DNA of 64,000 nucleotides, taken from NCBI RefSeq assembly GCF_030283145.1, contig NZ_JASNWE010000005.1, positions 744,001-808,000 on the forward strand, given 5' to 3'. The notes under the pieces were generated by a model that ran no database searches, was not told the DNA's origin, and was given only the letters and a program-made list of their open reading frames with translations. Both the position numbers and the translations under genes were made by a program. Shown here piece by piece: positions 9,153-16,765 of the stretch. The first letter of the stretch is position 1, and every line of letters begins with the position of its first letter. The stretch comes from Actinomadura xylanilytica (lineage in GTDB: Bacteria; Actinomycetota; Actinomycetes; Streptosporangiales; Streptosporangiaceae).

Positions 9153-9926
9153 TCATGGCCGGTGCGGTGCGGCGGCGGCGAGCTGCTCGGCGAGCACGCG
9201 GGGCGCCTCCACCAGGGACGGTCCGTACCAGGTGAGGTACCGGCCGCTGACCAGCGCCGCGTCGGTGCTGGGGAACGCCTCGGGGCCGTCGTCGGCGGTG
9301 AAGCGGTACGGCTCGTCGGGCAGGACGACCAGGTCGGCGCCCGCCGCCGTCAGCTCGTCCAGCGGGATCTTGGGGTACCGCTCGGCGTGCCCGCCGTAGA
9401 GGTTGCCGACGCCGAGGCGCGCCAGGACGTCGCCGGTGAAGGTGCCGTGGCCGACGACCATCCAGGGGCGCCGCCAGATCGGGACGACGGCGGCGCGGTG
9501 CGCGGAGGGCTCGGTCTCCCGCCAGGCGCGGGCGGCGTCGGCGAGCCAGGCCGGGGCGGGGACGCGGCAGCCCTCGACGAGCATCCGGCGCAGGGACGCC
9601 AGCGCCTCCTCGACGGTGCGGATCTCGGTCATCCACACCGGGATCCCGGCGGCGCGCAGCGCCTCGATGTCGGGCGCGCGGTTCTCCTCGGTGTTGCCGA
9701 TCACGAGGTCGGGTTCGAGGGCGGCGACGCGGCCGAGGTCGGGGTTCTTGGTGCCGCGGACCCGGGCGACGTCCAGTCCCGCGGGGTGGGTGCACCAGTC
9801 GGTCGCCCCGGCGAGCAGGCCCGGCGCGGTCACGGCGACGGCCTCGGTGAGCGAGGGGACGAGCGACACGACCCGGCGCACCCGGCCGCGGACGGGGACC
9901 GGGGCGCCGGTGTCGTCGGCCGTCAT
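9153..9926 (-). CDS. Helical-backbone metal receptor (BtuF/TroA-like), cytoplasmic, next to icmF
   Basis: A 257-residue protein of the periplasmic-binding fold class III (BtuF-like): RRVVSLVPSLTEAV at the start, EPDLVIGNTEEN in the middle, and DLVVLPDEPYRF late. Such proteins usually bind cobalamin or iron-siderophores outside the cell, but this one has no signal peptide or lipobox, so it should be cytoplasmic. It lies 10 bp downstream of icmF, a B12 enzyme, in the same operon. A role in holding or delivering cobalamin is inferred from this context. Confidence 0.8.
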   Translation of the reverse strand: MTADDTGAPVPVRGRVRRVVSLVPSLTEAVAVTAPGLLAGATDWCTHPAGLDVARVRGTKNPDLGRVAALEPDLVIGNTEENRAPDIEALRAAGIPVWMTEIRTVEEALASLRRMLVEGCRVPAPAWLADAARAWRETEPSAHRAAVVPIWRRPWMVVGHGTFTGDVLARLGVGNLYGGHAERYPKIPLDELTAAGADLVVLPDEPYRFTADDGPEAFPSTDAALVSGRYLTWYGPSLVEAPRVLAEQLAAAAPHRP

Positions 9927-9936
9927 CCCCGCTCCC

Positions 9937-12900
9937 TCACACGTTGCGCCGGTACTGGCCGCCGACCTCGAAGAACGCCTCGGTGACCTGCTGGAGGCTG
10001 CACACCCGCGCGGCGTCCATCAGCACGGCGAACACGTTCCCGCCGGACCTGGCCGCCTCCTTGAGCGCCCCGAGCGCGGCCTCGGCCTCCTCGCGGTGCT
10101 CCTGCTGGAAGGCGCGGACCCGGTCGAGCTGGGAGCGCTTCTCGACCTCGGTGGCGCGGGCGAGCTCGACGGTCTTGGCCTCGCCGTGGCCGGCGGCCGG
10201 GTCGCGGAAGGTGTTGACCCCGATGAGCGGCAGCGACCCGTCGTGCTTGCGCCGCTCGTACAGCATCGACTCGTCCTGGATCCGGCCGCGCTGGTAGCCG
10301 GTCTCCATCGCGCCGAGCACCCCGCCGCGCTCGCTGATCCGGTCGAACTCGGCGAGCACGGCCTCCTCGACCAGATCGGTGAGCTCGTCGATGACGAACG
10401 AGCCCTGGAGCGGGTTCTCGTTCATCGCCAGGCCCCACTCCCGGTTGATGATCATCTGGATCGCCAGCGCACGCCGGACCGACTCGGCCGAGGGGGTGGT
10501 GACGGCCTCGTCGTAGGCGTTGGTGTGCAGGCTGTTGCAGTTGTCGTAGATCGCGGTGAGCGCCTGGAGCGTGGTGCGGATGTCGTTGAAGTGCATCTCC
10601 TGGGCGTGCAGCGAGCGGCCCGAGGTCTGCACGTGGTACTTCAGCTTCTGGCTGCGCTCGTTGGCGCCGTACCGGTCGCGCATCGCCACCGCCCAGACGC
10701 GGCGGGCGACGCGGCCGAGCACGTTGTACTCGGGGTCCATCCCGTTGGAGAAGAAGAACGACAGGTTGGGCGCGAAGTCGTCGACGTCCATGCCGCGCGC
10801 CAGGTACGACTCGACGTAGGTGAACCCGTTGGCCAGCGTGAAGGCGAGCTGGCTGATCGGGTTGGCCCCGGCCTCGGCGATGTGGTAGCCGGAGATCGAC
10901 ACCGAGTAGAAGTTGCGGACGCCCTCGGCGATGAACCACTCCTGGATGTCGCCCATCATCCGCAGCGAGAACTCGGTCGAGAAGATGCAGGTGTTCTGGC
11001 CCTGGTCCTCCTTGAGGATGTCGGCCTGCACGGTGCCGCGCACCGTGGTGAGCGCCCGTTCCCGGACGGCGGCGGCCTCCGCGCCGTCCGGCTCGCGGCC
11101 GTGCTCGGCCCGGAAGGCGTCCAGGCCCTGGTCGATCGCGGTGTTCAGGTAGAACGCCAGGATCGTCGGGGCCGGCCCGTTGATCGTCATCGACACCGAG
11201 GTGGTGGGCGAGGCGAGGTCGAACCCGTCGTACAGCGCCTTCATGTCGCCGAGCGTCGCGATCGAGACGCCGGACGTGCCGACCTTGCCGTACACGTCGG
11301 GACGCTCGTCCGGGTCGCGGCCGTACAGGGTGACCGAGTCGAACGCGGTGGACAGCCGGGTCGCGGGCTGGCCCTCCGCCAGGAGCTTGAAGCGCCGGTT
11401 GGTGCGGAACGGGTCGCCCTCCCCGGCGAACATCCGCGCGGGGTCCTCGTTGTCGCGCTTGAACGCGAACACCCCGCCGGTGAACGGGAAGCGTCCGGGC
11501 AGGTTCTCCGCGCGCAGGAACCGCAGGAGCTCGCCGTGGTCGGTGTAGCGGGGCAGGGCGACGCGCGGGATGCGGCTCCCCGACAGCGACTCGCGCGCGA
11601 GCGTGGTGTGCAGCTCCTTGTCGCGGACGCGCACCACCTGCTCGTCGCCGGAGTACGACTCGGCGACGGCGGGCCAGCCCTCGATCAGGGCCGCGTTCTC
11701 CCGCCCGACCTCGCGGCGGGCCTTCTCCAGGAGTCCCGCGACCTCCTCGGCGCCCGCCTCCGACAGCTCGGCGCGCACCGCGTCCAGGCGCTGCACGCGC
11801 CGTACGGCCTCGGCCTGCGCGGCGGTCTCGGCGTGGTAGCCGCGCACCGTCTCGGCGATGTCGGACAGGTACCGGGCCCGGGCGAGCGGGACGATCTGCG
11901 CCACGCTCGTGGAGGTCTTGGTGCCGGCCTCGGGCAGCGTCCCCGGCTCCAGCGGCAGGCCGTGCCCGGCGAGCAGGCCGGTGAGGTGCTGGTAGAGCGC
12001 GGTGACGCCGTCGTCGTTGAACGTGGCGGCGCTGGTGCCGAAGACGGGCATGTCGCCGGGCCCCGAGCCGAACGCCTCCCGGTTGCGGACGAGCTGCCGG
12101 GACACGTCGCGCAGCGCGTCGGCGGCGCCGCGCCGCTCGAACTTGTTGATCGCGACCACGTCGGCGAAGTCCAGCATGTCGATCTTCTCCAGCTGCGACG
12201 CGGCGCCGAACTCGGGCGTCATCACGTACAGCGAGACGTCGACCAGGGGCACGATCGCCGCGTCGCCCTGCCCGATGCCGGGCGTCTCCAGGATCACCAG
12301 GTCGTAGCCGGCGGCCTTGCAGGCCGTCACGATGTCCTCGATGCCCTCGGGCAGCTCGCGGGCGCCCCGGGTGGCCAGCGACCGGAAGAATCCGTGGTCG
12401 CCGTCCAGCGCGTTCATCCGGATCCGGTCGCCGAGCAGGGCGCCGCCGCCGCGCCGCCGGGTCGGGTCGACCGCCAGGATCGCGACGCGCAGCTTGTCCT
12501 GCTGGTCGGCCCGCAGCCGCCGGACCAGCTCGTCGGTGAGCGAGGACTTGCCCGACCCGCCGGTGCCGGTGATGCCGAGCACCGGGACGCGGCGTCCGGC
12601 GGCGGCCCGCGCCAGCACCCGGCGGTCGGCGGCCGGCAGCCGGCCGGCCTGGAGCGCGGTGATCGCGCGGGCCAGCGCGGGCCGCTCCCCCGCCACGACC
12701 GCGTCGGCCGGGGCGGGCTCGGCGGCCAGGTCCACGTCGCAGTCGCGGACCAGCTCGTTGATCATGCCGGGCAGGCCGAGCCGCTGGCCGTCCTCGGGCG
12801 AGAAGATCCGCACGCCGGCCGCCGCGAGCCGCTCGATCTCCGCGTCGACGATCACGCCGCCGCCGCCGCCGAAGACCCGCACGTGCCCGGCCCCGGCCTC

Positions 12901-13173
12901 CTCGAGGGCGCGCGCGAGGTACTCGAAGTACTCCACGTGCCCGCCCTGGTAGGAGCTGACCGCCACGCCCTGGGCGTCCTCCTCCAGCACCGCGTCGACG
13001 ACCTGGCGGACGGAGCGGTCGTGCCCGAGGTGGACCACCTCGGCGCCCTGCGACTGGAGGATCCGCCGCATGATGTTGATGGCCGCGTCATGCCCGTCGA
13101 ACAGGGCCGCCGCCGTCACGAACCGGACCGGGTGCACCGGCGCGTGCAGCGTCCCCTCGTCCTGGCGCGTCAC
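9937..13173 (-). CDS. icmF: Fused isobutyryl-CoA mutase IcmF
   Basis: A 1078-residue adenosylcobalamin enzyme that interconverts isobutyryl-CoA and n-butyryl-CoA (IcmFs also act on pivalyl- or isovaleryl-CoA). Domains in order: B12-binding domain with FDGHDAAIN (25-33, His28 as lower ligand); MeaB-like G-protein chaperone with Walker A GTGGSGKS (203-210) and INKFE; and the large substrate-binding TIM barrel (from about 550), which includes TSGRSLHAQEMHFNDIRTT. This order is diagnostic for IcmF. The GTG start has a GGAGG SD. It is followed by a BtuF-like gene and is divergent from a MarR gene whose operator lies between them. Confidence 0.97.
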   Translation of the reverse strand: MTRQDEGTLHAPVHPVRFVTAAALFDGHDAAINIMRRILQSQGAEVVHLGHDRSVRQVVDAVLEEDAQGVAVSSYQGGHVEYFEYLARALEEAGAGHVRVFGGGGGVIVDAEIERLAAAGVRIFSPEDGQRLGLPGMINELVRDCDVDLAAEPAPADAVVAGERPALARAITALQAGRLPAADRRVLARAAAGRRVPVLGITGTGGSGKSSLTDELVRRLRADQQDKLRVAILAVDPTRRRGGGALLGDRIRMNALDGDHGFFRSLATRGARELPEGIEDIVTACKAAGYDLVILETPGIGQGDAAIVPLVDVSLYVMTPEFGAASQLEKIDMLDFADVVAINKFERRGAADALRDVSRQLVRNREAFGSGPGDMPVFGTSAATFNDDGVTALYQHLTGLLAGHGLPLEPGTLPEAGTKTSTSVAQIVPLARARYLSDIAETVRGYHAETAAQAEAVRRVQRLDAVRAELSEAGAEEVAGLLEKARREVGRENAALIEGWPAVAESYSGDEQVVRVRDKELHTTLARESLSGSRIPRVALPRYTDHGELLRFLRAENLPGRFPFTGGVFAFKRDNEDPARMFAGEGDPFRTNRRFKLLAEGQPATRLSTAFDSVTLYGRDPDERPDVYGKVGTSGVSIATLGDMKALYDGFDLASPTTSVSMTINGPAPTILAFYLNTAIDQGLDAFRAEHGREPDGAEAAAVRERALTTVRGTVQADILKEDQGQNTCIFSTEFSLRMMGDIQEWFIAEGVRNFYSVSISGYHIAEAGANPISQLAFTLANGFTYVESYLARGMDVDDFAPNLSFFFSNGMDPEYNVLGRVARRVWAVAMRDRYGANERSQKLKYHVQTSGRSLHAQEMHFNDIRTTLQALTAIYDNCNSLHTNAYDEAVTTPSAESVRRALAIQMIINREWGLAMNENPLQGSFVIDELTDLVEEAVLAEFDRISERGGVLGAMETGYQRGRIQDESMLYERRKHDGSLPLIGVNTFRDPAAGHGEAKTVELARATEVEKRSQLDRVRAFQQEHREEAEAALGALKEAARSGGNVFAVLMDAARVCSLQQVTEAFFEVGGQYRRNV

Positions 13174-13190
13174 TGGCCACCTCCAGATTC

Positions 13191-13219
13191 TTGGACTTCC
13201 AATATTTGGAAGCTAAAAT
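13191..13219 (+). promoter_or_regulatory. marR promoter with MarR-type operator between -35 and -10
   Basis: TTGGAC (13191-13196) and TAAAAT (13214-13219) are spaced 17 bp apart. The 17-bp palindrome CTTCCAATATTTGGAAG (13196-13212; 7-bp arms) fills the spacer. The predicted transcription start (about 13226-13228) coincides with the ATG at 13228, so the marR mRNA is probably leaderless. The operator also sits 23 bp from the icmF start, so one regulator could control both directions. Confidence 0.75.
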
Positions 13220-13227
13220 ACTTTCCC

Positions 13228-13806
13228 ATGCGCGACCCGGTCAAGGGCCACCAGTACGGTGGGGCGGTGCCCGGCCCCTCCTCCCCCGCCCCCTCCGAGC
13301 CCCCCGAGCCCCCCGACGCCCTCGACCCGATCGCCGAGGCGCGGCGACAGTGGAGCGCCCGGTGGCCCGAGCACGCCGACCACATGGCGGCCGTCACCTC
13401 GGTGATGCGCGCGCAGCAGCTCCTGCTGAGCCGGATCGAGGCCGTGCTCAAGCCGTACGGGCTGACCTTCGCCGCCTACGAGGCGCTCCGGCTGCTCGCC
13501 TTCGCCCGCACCGGCACGCTGCCGATGGGCAAGATGGGCGTCCGCCTGATGGTCCATCCGGCGTCGGTGACCAATGTGATCGGCCGGCTGGAGCGGCGCG
13601 GGCTGGTCGGCCGCCGCCCCTCGCCGGACGACCGCCGCGTCGTCCTCGCCACCCTCACCCCGGCGGGACGCGAGCTGGCCGAGCAGGCGACCGCGGCGCT
13701 GCACGGAACCGAGTTCGGCCTGCCCGACCTCACCGCCGCACAGGCGGCCGAGATCACCGCCGCGCTGCACGCGGTCCGCGTCTCGGTCGGCGAGGTCGCC
13801 CCCTGA
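13228..13806 (+). CDS. MarR family transcriptional regulator
   Basis: A 192-residue protein. A Pro-rich N-terminal 40 residues precede a winged helix-turn-helix domain with LLLSRIEAVLKPYGLTFAAYEALRLL, MVHPASVTNVIGRLERRGLV (recognition helix) and RPSPDDRRVVLATLTPAGREL (wing). It is divergent from icmF with a clean palindrome in between, so it probably represses itself and icmF in response to an acyl-CoA or related ligand. No SD precedes ATG 13228, fitting a leaderless transcript. GTG 13267 is a possible alternative start. Confidence 0.9.
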   Translation: MRDPVKGHQYGGAVPGPSSPAPSEPPEPPDALDPIAEARRQWSARWPEHADHMAAVTSVMRAQQLLLSRIEAVLKPYGLTFAAYEALRLLAFARTGTLPMGKMGVRLMVHPASVTNVIGRLERRGLVGRRPSPDDRRVVLATLTPAGRELAEQATAALHGTEFGLPDLTAAQAAEITAALHAVRVSVGEVAP

Positions 13807-13879
13807 GCCGGCCGGTCACCGGCGGCGCACCCGGCGCCCCACACGCACTTCCGTCCGCCTGACCCCCTGCCCGGCTGAG

Positions 13880-13908
13880 CGCCCGTCCGCCTGCACGCGG
13901 CACGGGCG
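13880..13908 (+). terminator. Hairpin after marR
   Basis: CGCCCGT (13880-13886) pairs with ACGGGCG (13902-13908), with a partial inner stem, followed by TT. It lies 74 bp after the marR stop. It is weak but plausible. Confidence 0.45.
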
Positions 13909-14049
13909 TTCCGCCATTCACAGACCCCGACGACTCGCAGGCGATTCAGGATTTCTTTACCATACTTTTTCCGCGAAATACCGTGTGGCCGGACGCAAAA
14001 CGACAATACAGAGATAAAGGATCATCCCTATTCCGCCACCCAGGGAGGT

Positions 14050-14922
14050 ATGTTGATCCGATCGAGAAATGTCGCGCTCGCCCTGTCCGGCGTCACGGTG
14101 ATGACCGCCGCGACGGCCCTCGTCCCCGGCGCCGAGGCCGCCCCCGGGTCCGGCACGAGCCCGCGCGGGGACCTGCGTCCCGGCCAGGCCTACGCCGGGG
14201 TCGGGCAGTCCCGCTCCCCCCGCTCCCAGCGGTCCCGGCTCGCCGGGACCGCCAAGGTCCCCGCAGGCCATCTGGGCGGGATGGACATCAGTAGCTGGCA
14301 GGGCAAGGTCGGCTGGAAGGCCGCCCGCGCGCTCGGCGCCCGGTTCGCCATCGCCAAGGCGACCGAGGGAAAAGGGTACAAAAACCCATATTTCCAGCAA
14401 CAGTACGACGGCTCATATAAGGCCGGAATGGTTCATGGCGCCTACCATTTCGCCCTTCCAGCGGCGTCCGGTGGAAGGGCGCAGGCCGACTACTTCCTCG
14501 CCCACGGCGGCAGATGGTCGACCAATGGCCGCACCCTGCCCGGAGCCCTCGACATCGAGAACAACCCGTACGGCCGCGACGCCTGTTACGGGCTCTCCAA
14601 AAAGGCCATGGTCGCGTGGATCGGCGCCTTCACCGCCCGCTACCGCGACCGCACCGGCCGGCGTCCGCTGATCTACACCAACGCCTACTGGTGGCGGGAC
14701 TGCACCGGGAACGACCGGTCCCTCGCCGCGAACCCGCTCTGGATGGCCCGCTGGCGGTCCAAGAGTCCCGCTCCCCTGCCCGGCGGCTGGAAGAAGGCCG
14801 CCGTCTGGCAGTACGACGACGCCGGCCGCTTCCCCGGCGACCAGAACGGCTTCCGGGGCACCTGGAAGGACCTGGTCGCCTTCACCAAGAAGACGGGCGC
14901 GCCCCGCGCGTCCGACCGCTGA
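14050..14922 (+). CDS. Secreted GH25 lysozyme (N-acetylmuramidase)
   Basis: A 290-residue protein. The signal peptide covers about residues 1-34 (ALALSGVTVMTAATALVPGAEAA). The GH25 domain runs from about residue 77: GMDISSWQGKVGW, IAKATEG, AYHFALPA, and ALDIEN with the Asp/Glu pair of the active site, ending AVWQYDDAGRFPGDQNGF. GH25 enzymes cleave the beta-1,4 bond between MurNAc and GlcNAc. The SD GGGAGG is only 1 nt before ATG 14050, so TTG 14053 may be the true start. The 243-bp upstream region is AT-rich for this genome and probably holds the promoter. Confidence 0.93.
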   Translation: MLIRSRNVALALSGVTVMTAATALVPGAEAAPGSGTSPRGDLRPGQAYAGVGQSRSPRSQRSRLAGTAKVPAGHLGGMDISSWQGKVGWKAARALGARFAIAKATEGKGYKNPYFQQQYDGSYKAGMVHGAYHFALPAASGGRAQADYFLAHGGRWSTNGRTLPGALDIENNPYGRDACYGLSKKAMVAWIGAFTARYRDRTGRRPLIYTNAYWWRDCTGNDRSLAANPLWMARWRSKSPAPLPGGWKKAAVWQYDDAGRFPGDQNGFRGTWKDLVAFTKKTGAPRASDR

Positions 14923-14950
14923 GCACGATCTCCGGGCTCCACCCGGCGGG

Positions 14951-14975
14951 CCGCCCTTCCGGTCCGGAAGGGCGG
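14951..14975. terminator. Bidirectional hairpin between lysozyme and hydrolase genes
   Basis: A perfect 10-bp stem, CCGCCCTTCC (14951-14960) with GGAAGGGCGG (14966-14975), and a 5-nt loop, between two convergent genes. Confidence 0.8.
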
Positions 14976-14991
14976 CGGACCGGCGCGGCCG

Positions 14992-16095
14992 TCAGCGGTC
15001 GCGGACCCAGGCGGCGATGAGGTCGGCGGCCTGGGGACGGGACTCGGGGATGTAGTGCCCGTCCTTGATGAACTCCAGCCGCTTGTCCTCGGCGGCCAGG
15101 GCGCCGAAGACGGCCTGGGCGTCGCTGTCGTACACGCACTCGTCGGCGGTGGCGTGCACGACCAGGGACGGGACGGTGATCCGGGCCAGGTGCGGCGCCG
15201 CCACGCACTGCGAGGTGCGCAGGCTCCACATCGACAGCCAGGTGCGCAGCGTGCACAGCGAGCCGAGGCCGAACACGCCGTAGTTGGCCCTGGCCGGGTC
15301 GCCCTGGTAGCACCAGTTGGGCCGCCGGTCGGACGGCTCGATCGACGGATCGACCATCCGCAGGTCGGCCCAGGTGCGGTGCAGGTTGAACAGCGCGTCG
15401 CGGGCGCGGGTGCCCTTGAGGTCGTCCAGCTTGGCGAGCGCCCAGTCGGTGATGCGCTCGTTGCGGGCCCGCTGCGCGGCGCGGTAGCGGGCCTGGAACT
15501 CGGCGCTGTAAGGCGGGCCGTTCTCAGGGTTGAACGGGTCGAGCGCGGGGTCCACCGAGAGCGCGTCGGCCTCGTCGGTCACCGAGGCGTCCATCCACGC
15601 GGTGAGCACCTCGGGACGGCCCGAGTGCGCGGCGAGCGCGACGAACAGGTCGGCGGCGGGCAGGTCCGCGATGGCGTCCACGGGGCGCATCCCGGCGACC
15701 GGTGTGACGTTGGACTCGACGGCCTGCGACTGGTAGGCGGCCATGAGCGAGCCGCCGCCGGAGTTGCCGAGCAGGACGACGCGCTCGACGCCCGCCCGCT
15801 CCTTCAGCCAGCGGACGCCGACGCCGATCTCGGCGAGGGCGTGGTCGAGCAGGAAGTACGCCTCGCCGCCGCGGAAGCGGGTGTTCCAGCCGAGGAAGCC
15901 GAAGCCGCGCTCGGCCAGGTGCTCGGCCAGGTAGTGCTCGGCGAAGTCGATGTTGTAATGGGTGGCGATGAACGCCGTCTTCGGCGGCGTCCCGGCCGGG
16001 CGGTGGTAGACGCCCTGGCAGGGGTGCCCGCCGGCGCCGGCACGGCCGACCAGGGGCGACGGCAGCCCCACGAACTCCCTGACGATCTCGGTCAT
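14992..16095 (-). CDS. Alpha/beta hydrolase of unknown substrate
   Basis: A 367-residue protein. GNSGGG (about residues 109-114) is the nucleophile elbow, TADE supplies the acid, and GHYIPE near the end supplies the His. ATHYNIDFAEHYLAEHLAERGFGFLGWNTR is typical of cytoplasmic alpha/beta hydrolases. It has no signal peptide. It is divergent from the VOC gene, with an 18-bp dyad in between, and lies among acyl-CoA genes, so a (thio)ester substrate is possible. The specific reaction cannot be read from the sequence. Confidence 0.82.
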   Translation of the reverse strand: MTEIVREFVGLPSPLVGRAGAGGHPCQGVYHRPAGTPPKTAFIATHYNIDFAEHYLAEHLAERGFGFLGWNTRFRGGEAYFLLDHALAEIGVGVRWLKERAGVERVVLLGNSGGGSLMAAYQSQAVESNVTPVAGMRPVDAIADLPAADLFVALAAHSGRPEVLTAWMDASVTDEADALSVDPALDPFNPENGPPYSAEFQARYRAAQRARNERITDWALAKLDDLKGTRARDALFNLHRTWADLRMVDPSIEPSDRRPNWCYQGDPARANYGVFGLGSLCTLRTWLSMWSLRTSQCVAAPHLARITVPSLVVHATADECVYDSDAQAVFGALAAEDKRLEFIKDGHYIPESRPQAADLIAAWVRDR

Positions 16096-16147
16096 CGCGA
16101 CCTCCTGTGCGCTGGACCCGATTCGCCCCGAAGGCTAGCGCAGATCA

Positions 16148-16165
16148 GAATCTGAGTTTAGATTC
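16148..16165. promoter_or_regulatory. Candidate operator between hydrolase and VOC/acyl-CoA synthetase genes
   Basis: GAATCT (16148-16153) and AGATTC (16160-16165) form a dyad with a 6-bp spacer, in the 102-bp divergent region. It lies 32 bp before the VOC start and could be the site of the TetR regulator encoded at 18346. Confidence 0.55.
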
Positions 16166-16197
16166 ACTTCCAGCACTCTCGGATCGGAGGAACCGGC

Positions 16198-16761
16198 ATG
16201 GCGGCATGGAGTAATCCCGAGTTCGCCCTCGGCGGGGTCAACCACCTGGCCCTGGTCTGCTCGGACATGAAGCGCACCGTGGAGTTCTACACCGGCGTCC
16301 TCGGTATGCGCCTGGTCAAGACCATCGACCTGCCGGACGGGGGCCAGCACTTCTTCCTCGACATGGGCGGCGGCAACCTGCTGGCGTTCTTCTGGTTCCC
16401 CGGCGCCCCCGACCCGATCCCCGGCGTCACCACCGCCGAGACCTCCCCCGGCATCGGCGACTTCGCCACCGCGGTCGGGACGATGAACCACGTGGCGATC
16501 AGCGTCCCGGAGGAGCGGTTCCTGGAGTACCGGGCCAAGCTCAAGGCCAAGGGGGTCAAGGTCGCCCCGGTCATCGACCACGACGACAGCCCCCAGGGGT
16601 TCACGCCCGAGTTCCACGACGAGGTCTACATCCGGTCCTTCTACTTCCAGGACCCTGACGGCATCCTGCTGGAGTTCGCGTGCTGGCGGCGCGAGCTGGC
16701 CCGGCCGGGCGACCTCGGGCGCGAGCCCAAGACCGCCGCCGACCGCGTGGCGAAGGCGTGA
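16198..16761 (+). CDS. VOC superfamily (glyoxalase/dioxygenase-like) protein
   Basis: A 187-residue protein with two beta-alpha-beta-beta-beta modules. GVNHLALVCSDMKRTVEFYTGVLGMRLVKT gives the first metal His, MNHVAISVPEERFLEYRAKLKAKG the second module, and FYFQDPDGILLEFACW the C-terminal Glu ligand. Family members are metal-dependent lyases, dioxygenases or binding proteins. A GGAGG SD precedes the ATG. An acyl-CoA synthetase gene follows 4 bp downstream, so the two are probably one operon; the substrate is unknown. Confidence 0.88.
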   Translation: MAAWSNPEFALGGVNHLALVCSDMKRTVEFYTGVLGMRLVKTIDLPDGGQHFFLDMGGGNLLAFFWFPGAPDPIPGVTTAETSPGIGDFATAVGTMNHVAISVPEERFLEYRAKLKAKGVKVAPVIDHDDSPQGFTPEFHDEVYIRSFYFQDPDGILLEFACWRRELARPGDLGREPKTAADRVAKA

Positions 16762-16765
16762 GGCG

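Noticed and set aside
9403..13806. Very long open frame on the + strand (1467 codons) across the icmF locus
   Set aside because: It is antisense to icmF, whose domains are unmistakable. Its Arg/Gly/His-rich product is typical of shadow frames in GC-rich DNA. Only its last 192 codons are real (the marR gene).
13923..14049. Riboswitch (for example c-di-AMP ydaO type) before the lysozyme gene
   Set aside because: The AT-rich leader lacks the conserved ydaO segments; only a weak small hairpin is visible.
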